A DNA stretch of 23,811 nt from assembly GCA_051648105.1 (NCBI GenBank), contig JBOFEN010000112.1, positions 1-23,811 of the forward strand. The letters run 5' to 3'. The translations under genes were made by a program, and so were the position numbers. This DNA comes from UBA7332 sp051648105 (GTDB lineage: Bacteria; Bacteroidota; Bacteroidia; Bacteroidales; UBA7332). How positions within the stretch are numbered: the stretch's first letter is position 1; the number at the start of each line of letters is the position of its first letter. Under the pieces are notes generated by a model. The model saw only the letters and a program-made list of their open reading frames with translations, ran no database searches and was not told where the DNA came from. Of the stretch, positions 1 to 7,024 are shown piece by piece.

Positions 1-64
1 CCGGTAAAATGTGTATGTTTGCTCATGGTTGAAATATTTGGAGTCGGAAACCATAAAGTAAACC

Positions 65-104
65 AAAAGGGTTGAATCTAATTGAAGATTCAACCCTTTT
101 TTTT
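65..104 (+). terminator. Intrinsic terminator of a gene left of the window
   Basis: A perfect 15-bp stem (65-79 with 86-100) closes a six-base loop and runs into eight T on the plus strand, a standard Rho-independent terminator. The gene it ends would lie off the left edge. A short frame open from the window start stops with TGA at 30-32 and could be its tail, but it is too short to identify. Confidence 0.75.
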
Positions 105-140
105 GTGCGTCAAAAAACTTTTACCGGACAGCAATAAATT

Positions 141-194
141 TATAATAACAATGGCGGGAGATCATATTTATGATCTCCCGCCATTGTTATTATA
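141..194 (-). terminator. Long perfect hairpin downstream of the radA group
   Basis: Positions 141-165 and 170-194 form a perfect 25-bp stem with a four-base loop. It starts only five bases beyond the stop codon of the leftward small membrane protein gene, so it is probably the transcript end of that group. There is no strong T-run on either strand, so it may act as a 3'-end stabiliser or bidirectional stop rather than a classic terminator. Confidence 0.55.
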
Positions 195-198
195 TGAT

Positions 199-372
199 CT
201 ATCTTGTTCGACGTAGGTATTTATATATCGGAACGAAGACTACTAGCCCAGAGGCTACGATTGAGAATATAACTTGGAAGTTAAACTCTCCATGGCCTGT
301 AATCAGTAGGTATACCAATACTAGCCATAAGATGGTTATGCAAGTTATGCGAAATGGATTTAATTTTCTCAT
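199..372 (-). CDS. Small two-helix membrane protein
   Basis: This 57-codon frame reads leftward from ATG at 370-372 to TAG at 199-201. It encodes a basic N-terminus (MRKLNPFR), a first hydrophobic helix at about residues 9-25, a short polar turn (GHGEFNF), a second helix at about 33-50, and a basic tail (KYLRRTR), so it is probably an inner-membrane hairpin protein. It begins 32 bases after the radA stop and is followed at once by a long hairpin, which fits a last gene of the radA transcript. The basic-hydrophobic-basic layout and the position support a real gene, although the length is near chance. I do not recognise a family and assign no function. The plus-strand frame over the same bases lacks these features. 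Confidence 0.6.
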   Translation of the reverse strand: MRKLNPFRITCITILWLVLVYLLITGHGEFNFQVIFSIVASGLVVFVPIYKYLRRTR

Positions 373-404
373 TGTTGATGGTAATAGTTATGTGGTTTAA
401 TGCT

Positions 405-1772
405 TTATCCAAAAAGAATTCTAAACGCCTCCTCAACTTTTCTAACAGGAAATACCTCTATCGCTTTTGGCTTAGGTAATCCCTTGAGGCTATCGGCAGG
501 TAGTATTATCTTTTTAAGTCCAAGCTTCTCTGCCTCAAGTATTCTCTGTTCTACACGGCTTACTGGTCTAACTTCACCAGAGAGACCAATCTCCCCAGCC
601 ATACATATATCTTTATCTATAGCTATATCGAGGTTGGAGGATAGTATGGAGCAGATTATTGAGAGATCCGTCGCTGGGTCATTGACCTTCAAACCACCTG
701 CTATATTTAGGAATACATCCTTTTGTGCAAGCTTGAATCCAACTCTCTTCTCTAGTACAGCCAATAGCATATTCATACGTCTTGTATCAAATCCTGTGGC
801 TGAGCGTTGAGGTGTACCATACACTGCGCTGCTAACCAGTGATTGTGTCTCAATGAGTAGAGGGCGTATACCCTCCACGCATGCAGCAATGGATACTCCG
901 CTCAAACCTTCGTTGTTTAGAGATAGAAGCATCTCAGAAGGGTTTGAGACCTCTCTTAGCCCCTCTCTTCTCATCTCGTAGATCCCTAGCTCGGCACTAT
1001 TACCAAAGCGGTTCTTTGTTGAGCGTAGTATTCTATATAGATAGTGTTGGTCTCCCTCAAACTGAAGTACAGTATCTACAATATGTTCCAAAACTTTTGG
1101 ACCTGCGAGTGTTCCCTCTTTAGTGATGTGTCCAACGATGAATATAGGTACATTTTGCTCCTTGGCATATCTTAGAAGTGCGGCAGCACACTCTCGCACT
1201 TGAGCTACACTACCGGGTGACGACTCTAGTGTTGAGGTGGCTATTGTTTGTATTGAGTCTACAACCAAAAGCTGAGGTTCAATATTCTTGATGTGAGTCA
1301 TAATTCCCTCTAGGCTATTCTCACAAACAATATAGCACTCTTGATTCTCTTGTTTTAGTCTCTCTGCTCGAAGTCTTATTTGACTAGCACTCTCCTCACC
1401 AGATGCATATAGAACTTTTATCCCTTTTAGCTTGAGGATGGATTGTAGGATAAGTGTTGACTTACCTATACCTGGTTCCCCCCCTAGAAGAACTACAGAA
1501 CCTTTTACTAGCCCACCGCCAAGTACTCTGTTAAGCTCCTCATCTTGCATGTCTAGTCTAACTTCAGCACTAACACTAATCTGATCTATTCGTTGTGGTT
1601 TAGCTGCTACACGATCCTTGTCGCCTAGTAGTCCGCCCTTAGTACTGCTTTTTGCAATAAACTCCTCACTAAAGCTATTCCAGCTTCCGCACGCAGGGCA
1701 TTTGCCCACCCATTTAGGGGAGTCCTGTCCACATACAGTGCAGACATATACTGATTTTGCTGTTTTAGCCAT
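405..1772 (-). CDS. radA: DNA repair/recombination protein RadA
   Basis: RadA (Sms) is a RecA-like ATPase and DnaB-like helicase that extends recombination intermediates by branch migration in repair and natural transformation. The 455-residue length is normal for the family. Visible landmarks are an N-terminal four-cysteine zinc finger (C11, C14, C25, C28), a Walker A motif GEPGIGKST at about 98-106, a Walker B segment LLVVDS at about 168-173, the RadA signature KNRFG at about 253-257, and a C-terminal Lon-like domain with IAGGLKV and GEIGLSGEVR. The ATG at 1772 places the zinc finger at the expected distance from the start. A hairpin and a possible own promoter separate it from the upstream TPR gene. 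A small membrane protein gene follows. Identity is clear from the motifs. Confidence 0.97.
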   Translation of the reverse strand: MAKTAKSVYVCTVCGQDSPKWVGKCPACGSWNSFSEEFIAKSSTKGGLLGDKDRVAAKPQRIDQISVSAEVRLDMQDEELNRVLGGGLVKGSVVLLGGEPGIGKSTLILQSILKLKGIKVLYASGEESASQIRLRAERLKQENQECYIVCENSLEGIMTHIKNIEPQLLVVDSIQTIATSTLESSPGSVAQVRECAAALLRYAKEQNVPIFIVGHITKEGTLAGPKVLEHIVDTVLQFEGDQHYLYRILRSTKNRFGNSAELGIYEMRREGLREVSNPSEMLLSLNNEGLSGVSIAACVEGIRPLLIETQSLVSSAVYGTPQRSATGFDTRRMNMLLAVLEKRVGFKLAQKDVFLNIAGGLKVNDPATDLSIICSILSSNLDIAIDKDICMAGEIGLSGEVRPVSRVEQRILEAEKLGLKKIILPADSLKGLPKPKAIEVFPVRKVEEAFRILFG

Positions 1773-1795
1773 TCCTATCTTTATTTCATTTAGTG

Positions 1796-1803
1796 CAAAT
1801 ATA
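1796..1803 (-). promoter_or_regulatory. Candidate -7 box for radA
   Basis: On the minus strand the octamer TATATTTG matches the Bacteroidota -7 consensus TAnnTTTG exactly and lies 23 bases upstream of the radA ATG. No TTTG/TTG sits at the usual 19-21 bases further upstream, where instead the terminator-like hairpin stem lies, so this may be a weak promoter. Confidence 0.4.
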
Positions 1804-1848
1804 AGGAATCCCTCCTACATTGAGCTATCAATATAGGAGGGATTCCTT
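1803..1848 (-). terminator. Hairpin between the TPR gene and radA
   Basis: A 15-bp perfect stem (1803-1817 with 1834-1848) is extended, after one mismatch, by five more pairs (1819-1823 with 1828-1832) around a GCTA loop. It starts 11 bases beyond the TPR gene stop in the leftward direction. There is no T-run, so it could terminate, attenuate or mark a processing point between the dprA group and radA. Confidence 0.55.
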
Positions 1849-1859
1849 TAGTTGGTTTA

Positions 1860-4073
1860 CTATTTTGAGTTCAAAGTAACAAGATCAGGAAGCTTATTTA
1901 TTATATCAGCATTTATACCGGCTTTTATAAGATCAGAACGATCCTGCTCAAGAAGCTGATAAAGTTTATCAGTATTGTGCTCGAGTAGATCATATGCTTT
2001 TGTGTATCTCTGAACAGCTAATTTCATGTTGTTGCTTAGACAAGCAATATGAGCTGCATTTAACCAATCGGAGGCATTGTCTGACTCCTCTATTATTCTG
2101 CTAGAGATACGCTCACCATCCTCTATCTTATTCAGCATAATAGAGCACCACGCTATTCCTCGAAGAGCTTTTATGTTCTTTTCATCAAGGAAGTAGACTT
2201 TATAGAAGTACCCAATAGCCTCGCTAAATCTCTCTTGTCTGATCAAGAAAGCAGCAAGACGAAGCAGTGTCATTTTGTTGTCTGGTGATAATTCAATAGC
2301 TCTTAGGTAATAACCCTTAGCTGTTTCGTAATCCTTCAACTCATCATATATAGCTGCTATTCGTCTTACCGTCCACGCATCATTAGGTTGTAGTATCTCA
2401 GCCTTTAGATATGCATTGATAGCCTCTTGATGTTTAGATATCTGCTCATTGCAGTATCCTAGCTTTTGGTACATCACAGCAGAGGTATTATCAATAGATA
2501 TTAATCTTTCTATCACTTTCAAAGCATCTTCAAACCTACTTACATCTATATAGTAATTCATTAAAAGCATGAGAAGAGAGTTGTCTTTGTAGAGAGGAGC
2601 AAATAGAGGATCAGATATATTGAAGACTCCATCTCTTATTGGATTGATAGCTCTGCTCCAATTATTGTTTAGCGTAAAGAAGCGGTAACAATCTTGTATA
2701 TATTTCTGAGTTATTATCAAAGGATCTTTGGGCTTAGCACTTAAGATTACCTCATCCTCTGGGTTATAGTTGTAGAATGTCTTTATAACCTCTTTACGTG
2801 ACTCATCTGGCATTCTCTCCATACTTAATGTTAGAGAGTATTTGTCAGAATTGCAAATAGACTCAGATCTTCTAACAATATTAAGAATAGGCGACATCTG
2901 TTTATCCTTGAGCTTAAATACTTTCCTAATATAGCTGTTGTCCGGATTGAATGGAAGAAACCAGTTTGACACTTTATTGAAGAATGAAAAAGTTTTAAGG
3001 TGTGAGAAGCTAGAGTAGAATATGTCGTAACCATTCTGCTCCAATTTACCTATAATCTCTATCTTATCATTTATGTCCTCCACATTATTGACCCATCGAG
3101 GGTGTTTGTCTAGCTTCTCACTATCAGGATCATTATCTATATCTTTAATCTTCTTGAGGATACTAGGGAAGACCACCTCACTCATATACTTATTTACGCT
3201 GTCTGTATTTCTGCAATACTCACAGCTAATAATTATTTGTTTAAGCTCCTTAGAGAGCATCTCATCCTCAATAATCTCTTTTATTCTAGCTTCTAGCTCT
3301 GGATAGAATGAGAGGCGTTTAGAATGATACCCTCTTGTGATTACAAGTGCAGTAAGTGCTCTCTCTCTAACTTCCACATTAGAAGAGCGACACCCAGTGA
3401 GTATAGCTGAAAGTTTATCTTCTTCGAAGTTGAGGGTCAGCGATAGCATTAATGCTGATACAACTGTAACTCTAATATCTGTTGAGTACTTATCCTCGGA
3501 GATCAACTGTTCGTAGATAGGATTGAATCTTTTTACTCTCACAGCACACCATACGATTTCAAAAAGTGTTGATAGTGTGTCATCATACTCCCTATTTATA
3601 TCATCAATAGAAACTCCTAGTTGCTCAACAGTTGATAACTCATCGTTTAGTACCTCCTTTTGGTTTTTTAGATCCTCGATCTTGAGAAGTGTATCATCGA
3701 GATAATTCTCAAATTCCTTACCTGCCACACGTATGTAGTTTTCGATAAGCCCCCTTTTGATAGAGTATAGCATATCGGTTGAAACATTAGTAAGGAGTTT
3801 ATCTTTGGTTATTTCAAACCAGTGAAAAGCTGTTTGTATCAAGTGTCTATAGTGCTTCTCGCGCTCCTTGTCTTCATATCCCTCAACCAGATAGTTTAAT
3901 ATATATGAGTAGGTAGTTTGAGAGCTTTCCATCTCATCTATACATTTTGAGTAGTTCATCCATTGAGCCATCTCTTTTATTTCGTTGATAGCCTCAGAAA
4001 CTCTGTAGCTGTATAGAAGAGCCTCTATCTTTGAGCTCTTTTCTCTAATAATATTTTGGTCAGGTAGTTTCAT
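1860..4073 (-). CDS. Large TPR-repeat protein of unknown function
   Basis: This 737-residue protein has no signal peptide and no obvious membrane helix, so it is probably cytoplasmic. The N-terminal two thirds are helical and charged, with a likely coiled coil near residues 125-150 (DDTLLKIEDLKNQKEVLNDE), and resemble no enzyme I recognise. The C-terminal part, about 530-705, holds several consecutive TPR units, for example around YQKLGYCNEQ, AINAYLKAEILQPND and YYLRAIELSPDN, the usual protein-binding superhelix. The ATG at 4071-4073 lies 22 bases after the dprA stop, so the two are almost certainly cotranscribed. radA follows. The setting suggests a scaffold linked to DNA processing, but this is inference from position only. 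Confidence 0.85.
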   Translation of the reverse strand: MKLPDQNIIREKSSKIEALLYSYRVSEAINEIKEMAQWMNYSKCIDEMESSQTTYSYILNYLVEGYEDKEREKHYRHLIQTAFHWFEITKDKLLTNVSTDMLYSIKRGLIENYIRVAGKEFENYLDDTLLKIEDLKNQKEVLNDELSTVEQLGVSIDDINREYDDTLSTLFEIVWCAVRVKRFNPIYEQLISEDKYSTDIRVTVVSALMLSLTLNFEEDKLSAILTGCRSSNVEVRERALTALVITRGYHSKRLSFYPELEARIKEIIEDEMLSKELKQIIISCEYCRNTDSVNKYMSEVVFPSILKKIKDIDNDPDSEKLDKHPRWVNNVEDINDKIEIIGKLEQNGYDIFYSSFSHLKTFSFFNKVSNWFLPFNPDNSYIRKVFKLKDKQMSPILNIVRRSESICNSDKYSLTLSMERMPDESRKEVIKTFYNYNPEDEVILSAKPKDPLIITQKYIQDCYRFFTLNNNWSRAINPIRDGVFNISDPLFAPLYKDNSLLMLLMNYYIDVSRFEDALKVIERLISIDNTSAVMYQKLGYCNEQISKHQEAINAYLKAEILQPNDAWTVRRIAAIYDELKDYETAKGYYLRAIELSPDNKMTLLRLAAFLIRQERFSEAIGYFYKVYFLDEKNIKALRGIAWCSIMLNKIEDGERISSRIIEESDNASDWLNAAHIACLSNNMKLAVQRYTKAYDLLEHNTDKLYQLLEQDRSDLIKAGINADIINKLPDLVTLNSK

Positions 4074-4095
4074 GCTTTATGTTTGAAAGTCATTG

Positions 4096-5199
4096 TTATA
4101 TGATCTTATATATCCCCCCTGGTAGAGCCTGTAATACACCTCTCATCTCCATCTCAATGAGCATAGATCTAAGCTTATATATAGGTATACCCACAATGAG
4201 TGATATCTCATCAGCTCTTTCTTCACCAGATTGGATTGTATTGAATATACTCTCTTCCTCTTTTGATAGCTCTACGAATAATCTTTTTTGTATTACATTA
4301 TTCTCCATAACAGCTCTGTTGATACCCATCTCATTTATTAGGTCTGTGATGCTTGTTATCAATCTTGCCTCGTTTTTGGAGATCAACATATTACAACCAG
4401 AGGAGCTAATATCACCAACACGCCCTGGGTATGCAAAAATTGGTCTTCCATAACCTCTACCGACCTGTGCCGTGATCATTGCTCCACCTTTCTCTTTAGA
4501 CTCAATGATTACTATTGCAGAGGCTAATCCAGCAACAACTCGATTTCTTTGTACGAAATTTGGTTTGTCTGGACTGGTACCACTCAGATACTCAGTAAGC
4601 ACTCCTCCATCTCTTAGCATTTCAGCTGCGGTACCTCTGTGAGTTGGAGGATATATTCTATCTAAACCGTGAGCAAGAACTGCGATAGTGGATATATCGT
4701 TTTGTAGTGCAGCTCTATGTGCAGCTATATCTACACCGTAGGCTAGGCCACTCACTATTGAGTAGTCTGGCATATACTCCTTAAGCTCCTTTGCAAAGTT
4801 TGCTGTCAACCCCTTGCCATACTCCGTCGAGTTCCGAGTACCTATTACAGCTATGGATGGCTTCAATAGAGCACTCTTCTCTCCTTTAAAGAATAGAGAA
4901 TATGGTGCGTCTGAACACTCCTTAAGAAGAGTAGGGTAGTATTTGTCTGTATGGTGAAGTATGTCTATATTGTGATTAATGCAGAATGATAGCTCCTTCT
5001 CAGCACGCCTAAGTGGTTCTGAAGATCTCAACTCTTCCATCAATCCTGCTCGCATATTTGGTAATGATGCAAGATACTCTTTTGATCCTTTAAAAATAGC
5101 CTCAGCAGAACCTGCAGATGACTCTAATTGTCTAGCAACAACAACTCCAATACCTTTAACTAAGGGAAGAGCTAATCTGTAAAGTGTTTGATCATCCAT
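4096..5199 (-). CDS. dprA: DNA-processing protein DprA
   Basis: DprA (Smf) binds incoming single-stranded DNA in natural transformation, protects it and loads RecA. The 367-residue protein shows an N-terminal helical SAM-like region (about 1-80), then the Rossmann-like DprA domain with IGTRNS at 119-124, SGLAYGVDIAAHRAAL at 150-165, AHGLDRIYPP at 176-185, and FVQRNRVVAGLA at 215-226. A winged-helix-like C-terminal segment follows from about 305, containing EEESIFNTIQ and a GVLQALPGGIY ending. All hallmark segments are intact. It begins 28 bases after the thioesterase stop and ends 22 bases before the TPR gene, so it is the middle gene of a three-gene leftward group driven from the promoter at 5664-5694. 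Confidence 0.96.
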   Translation of the reverse strand: MDDQTLYRLALPLVKGIGVVVARQLESSAGSAEAIFKGSKEYLASLPNMRAGLMEELRSSEPLRRAEKELSFCINHNIDILHHTDKYYPTLLKECSDAPYSLFFKGEKSALLKPSIAVIGTRNSTEYGKGLTANFAKELKEYMPDYSIVSGLAYGVDIAAHRAALQNDISTIAVLAHGLDRIYPPTHRGTAAEMLRDGGVLTEYLSGTSPDKPNFVQRNRVVAGLASAIVIIESKEKGGAMITAQVGRGYGRPIFAYPGRVGDISSSGCNMLISKNEARLITSITDLINEMGINRAVMENNVIQKRLFVELSKEEESIFNTIQSGEERADEISLIVGIPIYKLRSMLIEMEMRGVLQALPGGIYKII

Positions 5200-5227
5200 T
5201 GGTTATGGTATTAATGAGGTCTATTAT

Positions 5228-5629
5228 CTATAGGAGATCGCTGAATATTTGTTCAAGTTCACTACCTCTAGTGAGCTTGCCATTTACCAGAGAGACAGTC
5301 TCAACCTTTGCTGTTATATTGAGAGCCCCATCTGACTTTCTGTATATTGCTTGTTCAAATATGAACTTTAATCCCTCTTTTCTCAGGTTTAGTTTTGATT
5401 CGAACCTATCACCACTTTTAAGAGGTTTCTTGAAGTCTATTGTTATCCTTGAAACAACAGGATCAACTCCTTGAGCATGGAGAGCTGCAAAGCTAATCCC
5501 ATTCTCCTCGAGAAACTCATGACGAGTATGCTCTAGGTAGTTTTGATATACTGCATTGTTTACTATTCCCTGTAAGTCACACTCATAGTCCCGAACCTTA
5601 AGCTCTAGTGTATATATGTAATCCTTCAT
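5228..5629 (-). CDS. Acyl-CoA thioesterase, 4HBT (YbgC/FadM-like) hotdog fold
   Basis: The 133-residue protein fits a single hotdog-fold thioesterase that hydrolyses acyl-CoA or related thioesters. The N-terminal pattern RDYECDLQGIVNNAVYQNYL carries the expected catalytic aspartate (D18) in the 4HBT D-x-x-G-x-V-(N/Y) signature, followed by a long central helix containing EHTRHEFLEE and the strands ITIDFKKPLKSGD and LKFIFEQAIY. Length is typical of the family. It is the first gene after a consensus promoter and leads directly into dprA. The physiological substrate cannot be read from the sequence. Such thioesterase genes act in lipid housekeeping, and the link to dprA may be only shared transcription. 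Confidence 0.9.
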   Translation of the reverse strand: MKDYIYTLELKVRDYECDLQGIVNNAVYQNYLEHTRHEFLEENGISFAALHAQGVDPVVSRITIDFKKPLKSGDRFESKLNLRKEGLKFIFEQAIYRKSDGALNITAKVETVSLVNGKLTRGSELEQIFSDLL

Positions 5630-5663
5630 AGATCGATGATTAGATAGAGTTATTGTTTATTTG

Positions 5664-5694
5664 CAAATATAGGCTATTGAATGCAATAGACAAA
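5664..5694 (-). promoter_or_regulatory. Consensus promoter of the thioesterase-dprA-TPR group
   Basis: On the minus strand TTTG (5694-5691), exactly 19 bases, and TATATTTG (5671-5664) match the Bacteroidota housekeeping promoter TTTG-N19-TAnnTTTG without mismatch. Transcription would start near 5657, leaving a leader of roughly 28 bases before the thioesterase ATG at 5629. The TTTG is also the end of the U-tract of the rplI terminator. Confidence 0.8.
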
Positions 5695-5728
5695 AAAAGA
5701 GGCTACCCTTTTCAGGATAACCTCTTTT
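5691..5728 (-). terminator. Intrinsic terminator of rpsF-rpsR-rplI
   Basis: Read leftward, the RNA forms a 14-pair stem (5715-5728 with 5695-5708) with two G-U wobbles, a six-base loop and a run of U ending in UUUG. The wobbles pair only in the minus-strand RNA; the plus-strand RNA would have A-C mismatches there, so direction is clear. It lies about 20 bases after the rplI stop. Confidence 0.88.
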
Positions 5729-5748
5729 ATATTCGTTAATGGTAGTGA

Positions 5749-6192
5749 TTACTCAGCTACTACTTCGAAAGGAATCTCTACAGAAACCTCTTTGTGAAGA
5801 CGTGCGATAGCTTGGTAAGAACCTACTTCTTTAACAGCTTCTTTGATGTTGATCATCTTGCGATCTACTTCGATACCCAATTTAGCCAATTCCTCAGCGA
5901 TTTGGATGTTCGTTACAGAACCAAAGATTTTGCCTTGTGAGCTTGCTTTAGCAGCAATAGTCAAAGAAATGCCTTCGAATTTAGCAGCAAGTGCATCAGC
6001 ATCAGCTTTGATTTTAGCCAACTTGTGAGCGCGCTGACGAAGGTTCTCTTCCAACATTTTGATAGCAGAAGGAGAAGCGATGATTGCTTTTCCTTGTGGG
6101 ATTAGATAGTTGCGACCGTAACCGTTTTTAACAGTAACTACGTCGTCTTTAAAACCCAAATTGAAAATATCTTCTTTAAGAATAAGTTGCAT
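5749..6192 (-). CDS. rplI: Large ribosomal subunit protein bL9
   Basis: bL9 binds 23S rRNA near the L1 stalk with its N-terminal domain and reaches out through a long helix to a C-terminal domain. The 147-residue protein has the family N-terminus MQLILKEDIFNLGFKDDVV, the signature VKNGYGRNYLIPQGKAI at about 21-37, a long connecting helix at about 40-75, and the C-terminal domain with GKIFGSVTNIQIAEEL. It begins 19 bases after rpsR and is preceded by a strong AGGAGG element at 6201-6206 with an eight-base spacing, unusual in this phylum. It is the last gene of the ribosomal operon and is followed by an intrinsic terminator. Confidence 0.97.
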   Translation of the reverse strand: MQLILKEDIFNLGFKDDVVTVKNGYGRNYLIPQGKAIIASPSAIKMLEENLRQRAHKLAKIKADADALAAKFEGISLTIAAKASSQGKIFGSVTNIQIAEELAKLGIEVDRKMINIKEAVKEVGSYQAIARLHKEVSVEIPFEVVAE

Positions 6193-6200
6193 AGTAATTT

Positions 6201-6206
6201 CCTCCT
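6201..6206 (-). promoter_or_regulatory. Strong Shine-Dalgarno site of rplI
   Basis: The minus strand reads AGGAGG, then eight bases, then the rplI ATG. This is a full-strength ribosome-binding site with ideal spacing. The other starts I examined in this window (rpsF, lepA, thrS, the small membrane protein, susC) lack such an element. Confidence 0.85.
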
Positions 6207-6211
6207 GTTAA

Positions 6212-6478
6212 TTATTTCATCATATCAGTTACGAAAGGAAGCAACGCCAAGTGACGAGCTCTCTTAACCGCTTGCGCGATTCTGCGTTGGAACTTCAAAG
6301 AAGTACCTGTAATACGACGAGGAAGGATTTTACCTTGCTCATTCAAGAATTTTTTCAAGAACTCAGCGTCTTTGTAGTCGATGTAACGGATTCCGCTTTT
6401 TTTGAAACGGCAATACTTTTTCTTCTTAACATCCACAGTTGGGGGTGTAAGATATCTGATCTCTGCGTTTTGTGCCAT
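6212..6478 (-). CDS. rpsR: Small ribosomal subunit protein bS18
   Basis: bS18 sits on the platform of the 30S subunit in contact with bS6. The 88-residue protein contains the family core: KKKYCRFKKSGIRYIDYKD near 18-36, then FLNEQGKILPRRITGTSLKFQRR, and AVKRARHLALLPFV at the C-terminus. Length is close to the usual 75-90 residues. It lies between rpsF (17 bases upstream) and rplI (19 bases downstream), the conserved bacterial order. A perfect AGGAGG precedes its ATG with an eight-base spacing. In Bacteroidota bS18 forms part of the pocket that hides the anti-SD tail of 16S rRNA, so this site could be regulatory. Confidence 0.97.
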   Translation of the reverse strand: MAQNAEIRYLTPPTVDVKKKKYCRFKKSGIRYIDYKDAEFLKKFLNEQGKILPRRITGTSLKFQRRIAQAVKRARHLALLPFVTDMMK

Positions 6479-6486
6479 GTCTTAGT

Positions 6487-6492
6487 CCTCCT
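6487..6492 (-). promoter_or_regulatory. Strong Shine-Dalgarno site of rpsR
   Basis: AGGAGG on the minus strand lies eight bases before the rpsR ATG and three bases after the rpsF stop codon. The element and spacing are the same as before rplI, while rpsF itself has none. Confidence 0.85.
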
Positions 6493-6495
6493 AAA

Positions 6496-6831
6496 TTAAG
6501 CTTGTGATGATTTTGATCTTCTTTTACCAGCGTATTCAGCAGCGAATTTGTCTTGTTTGAAAGTCAAGAAACGGATAACGCGCTCGTCACGACGGAATTG
6601 GATTTCCAATTTCGCGATTACTTCTGGGTTAGCTTTGAATTCAACTAGGTTGTAAAAACCAGTTGATTTCTTCTGGATAGGATAAGCCAATTTTTTAAGG
6701 CCCCAATTCTCTTCGTTGATGATCTCAGCACCTTCTCCTTTGAGTAGGTTTGTAAATTTTTCTACCGCTTCCTTCATCTGAACGTCAGACAAAACGGGAG
6801 TCAAAATGAAAACGGTTTCGTAATTGTTCAT
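6496..6831 (-). CDS. rpsF: Small ribosomal subunit protein bS6
   Basis: bS6 binds bS18 and the central domain of 16S rRNA in the 30S platform. The 111-residue sequence begins MNNYETVFILTPVLSD, with the expected bS6 ferredoxin-like features: the strand-helix start, the central NWGLKKLAYPIQKKSTGFYNLVEF segment at about 43-66, and the RRDERVIRFLT strand near 79-89. It opens the conserved rpsF-rpsR-rplI operon and lies about 32 bases downstream of the predicted start of a consensus promoter. No Shine-Dalgarno site precedes its ATG, unlike the next two genes, which is normal for most genes of this phylum. Confidence 0.97.
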   Translation of the reverse strand: MNNYETVFILTPVLSDVQMKEAVEKFTNLLKGEGAEIINEENWGLKKLAYPIQKKSTGFYNLVEFKANPEVIAKLEIQFRRDERVIRFLTFKQDKFAAEYAGKRRSKSSQA

Positions 6832-6869
6832 AACATTAAGTTTGATGTTAGTTTTACTTTTTAGCGCTG

Positions 6870-6900
6870 CAAAGTTAGTAATTAAATCTGACTGTACAAA
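6870..6900 (-). promoter_or_regulatory. Consensus promoter of rpsF-rpsR-rplI
   Basis: On the minus strand TTTG (6900-6897), 19 bases and TAACTTTG (6877-6870) match the Bacteroidota promoter TTTG-N19-TAnnTTTG exactly. The start would be near 6863, giving a leader of about 30 bases before the rpsF ATG. Confidence 0.8.
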
Positions 6901-7024
6901 CTTTGCTTGCTAATTTCGCTTTCTTGACTCTTTATTCTTACATTTGTCAAACAAAACATATAGGAATAAGCACGAAGGGATCTCGCTTTAGTGCTATTTA
7001 TTATAACTATCTTATTTACATTTT

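Noticed and set aside
170..400. 76-residue plus-strand frame left of radA
   Set aside because: It covers the opposite-strand frame of the small membrane protein, which has a much more protein-like pattern, and its start lies inside the 25-bp hairpin.
6901..7024. Cobalamin or other riboswitch before the permease
   Set aside because: The gap to the divergent ribosomal promoter is too short for one and no B12-box-like sequence is visible.
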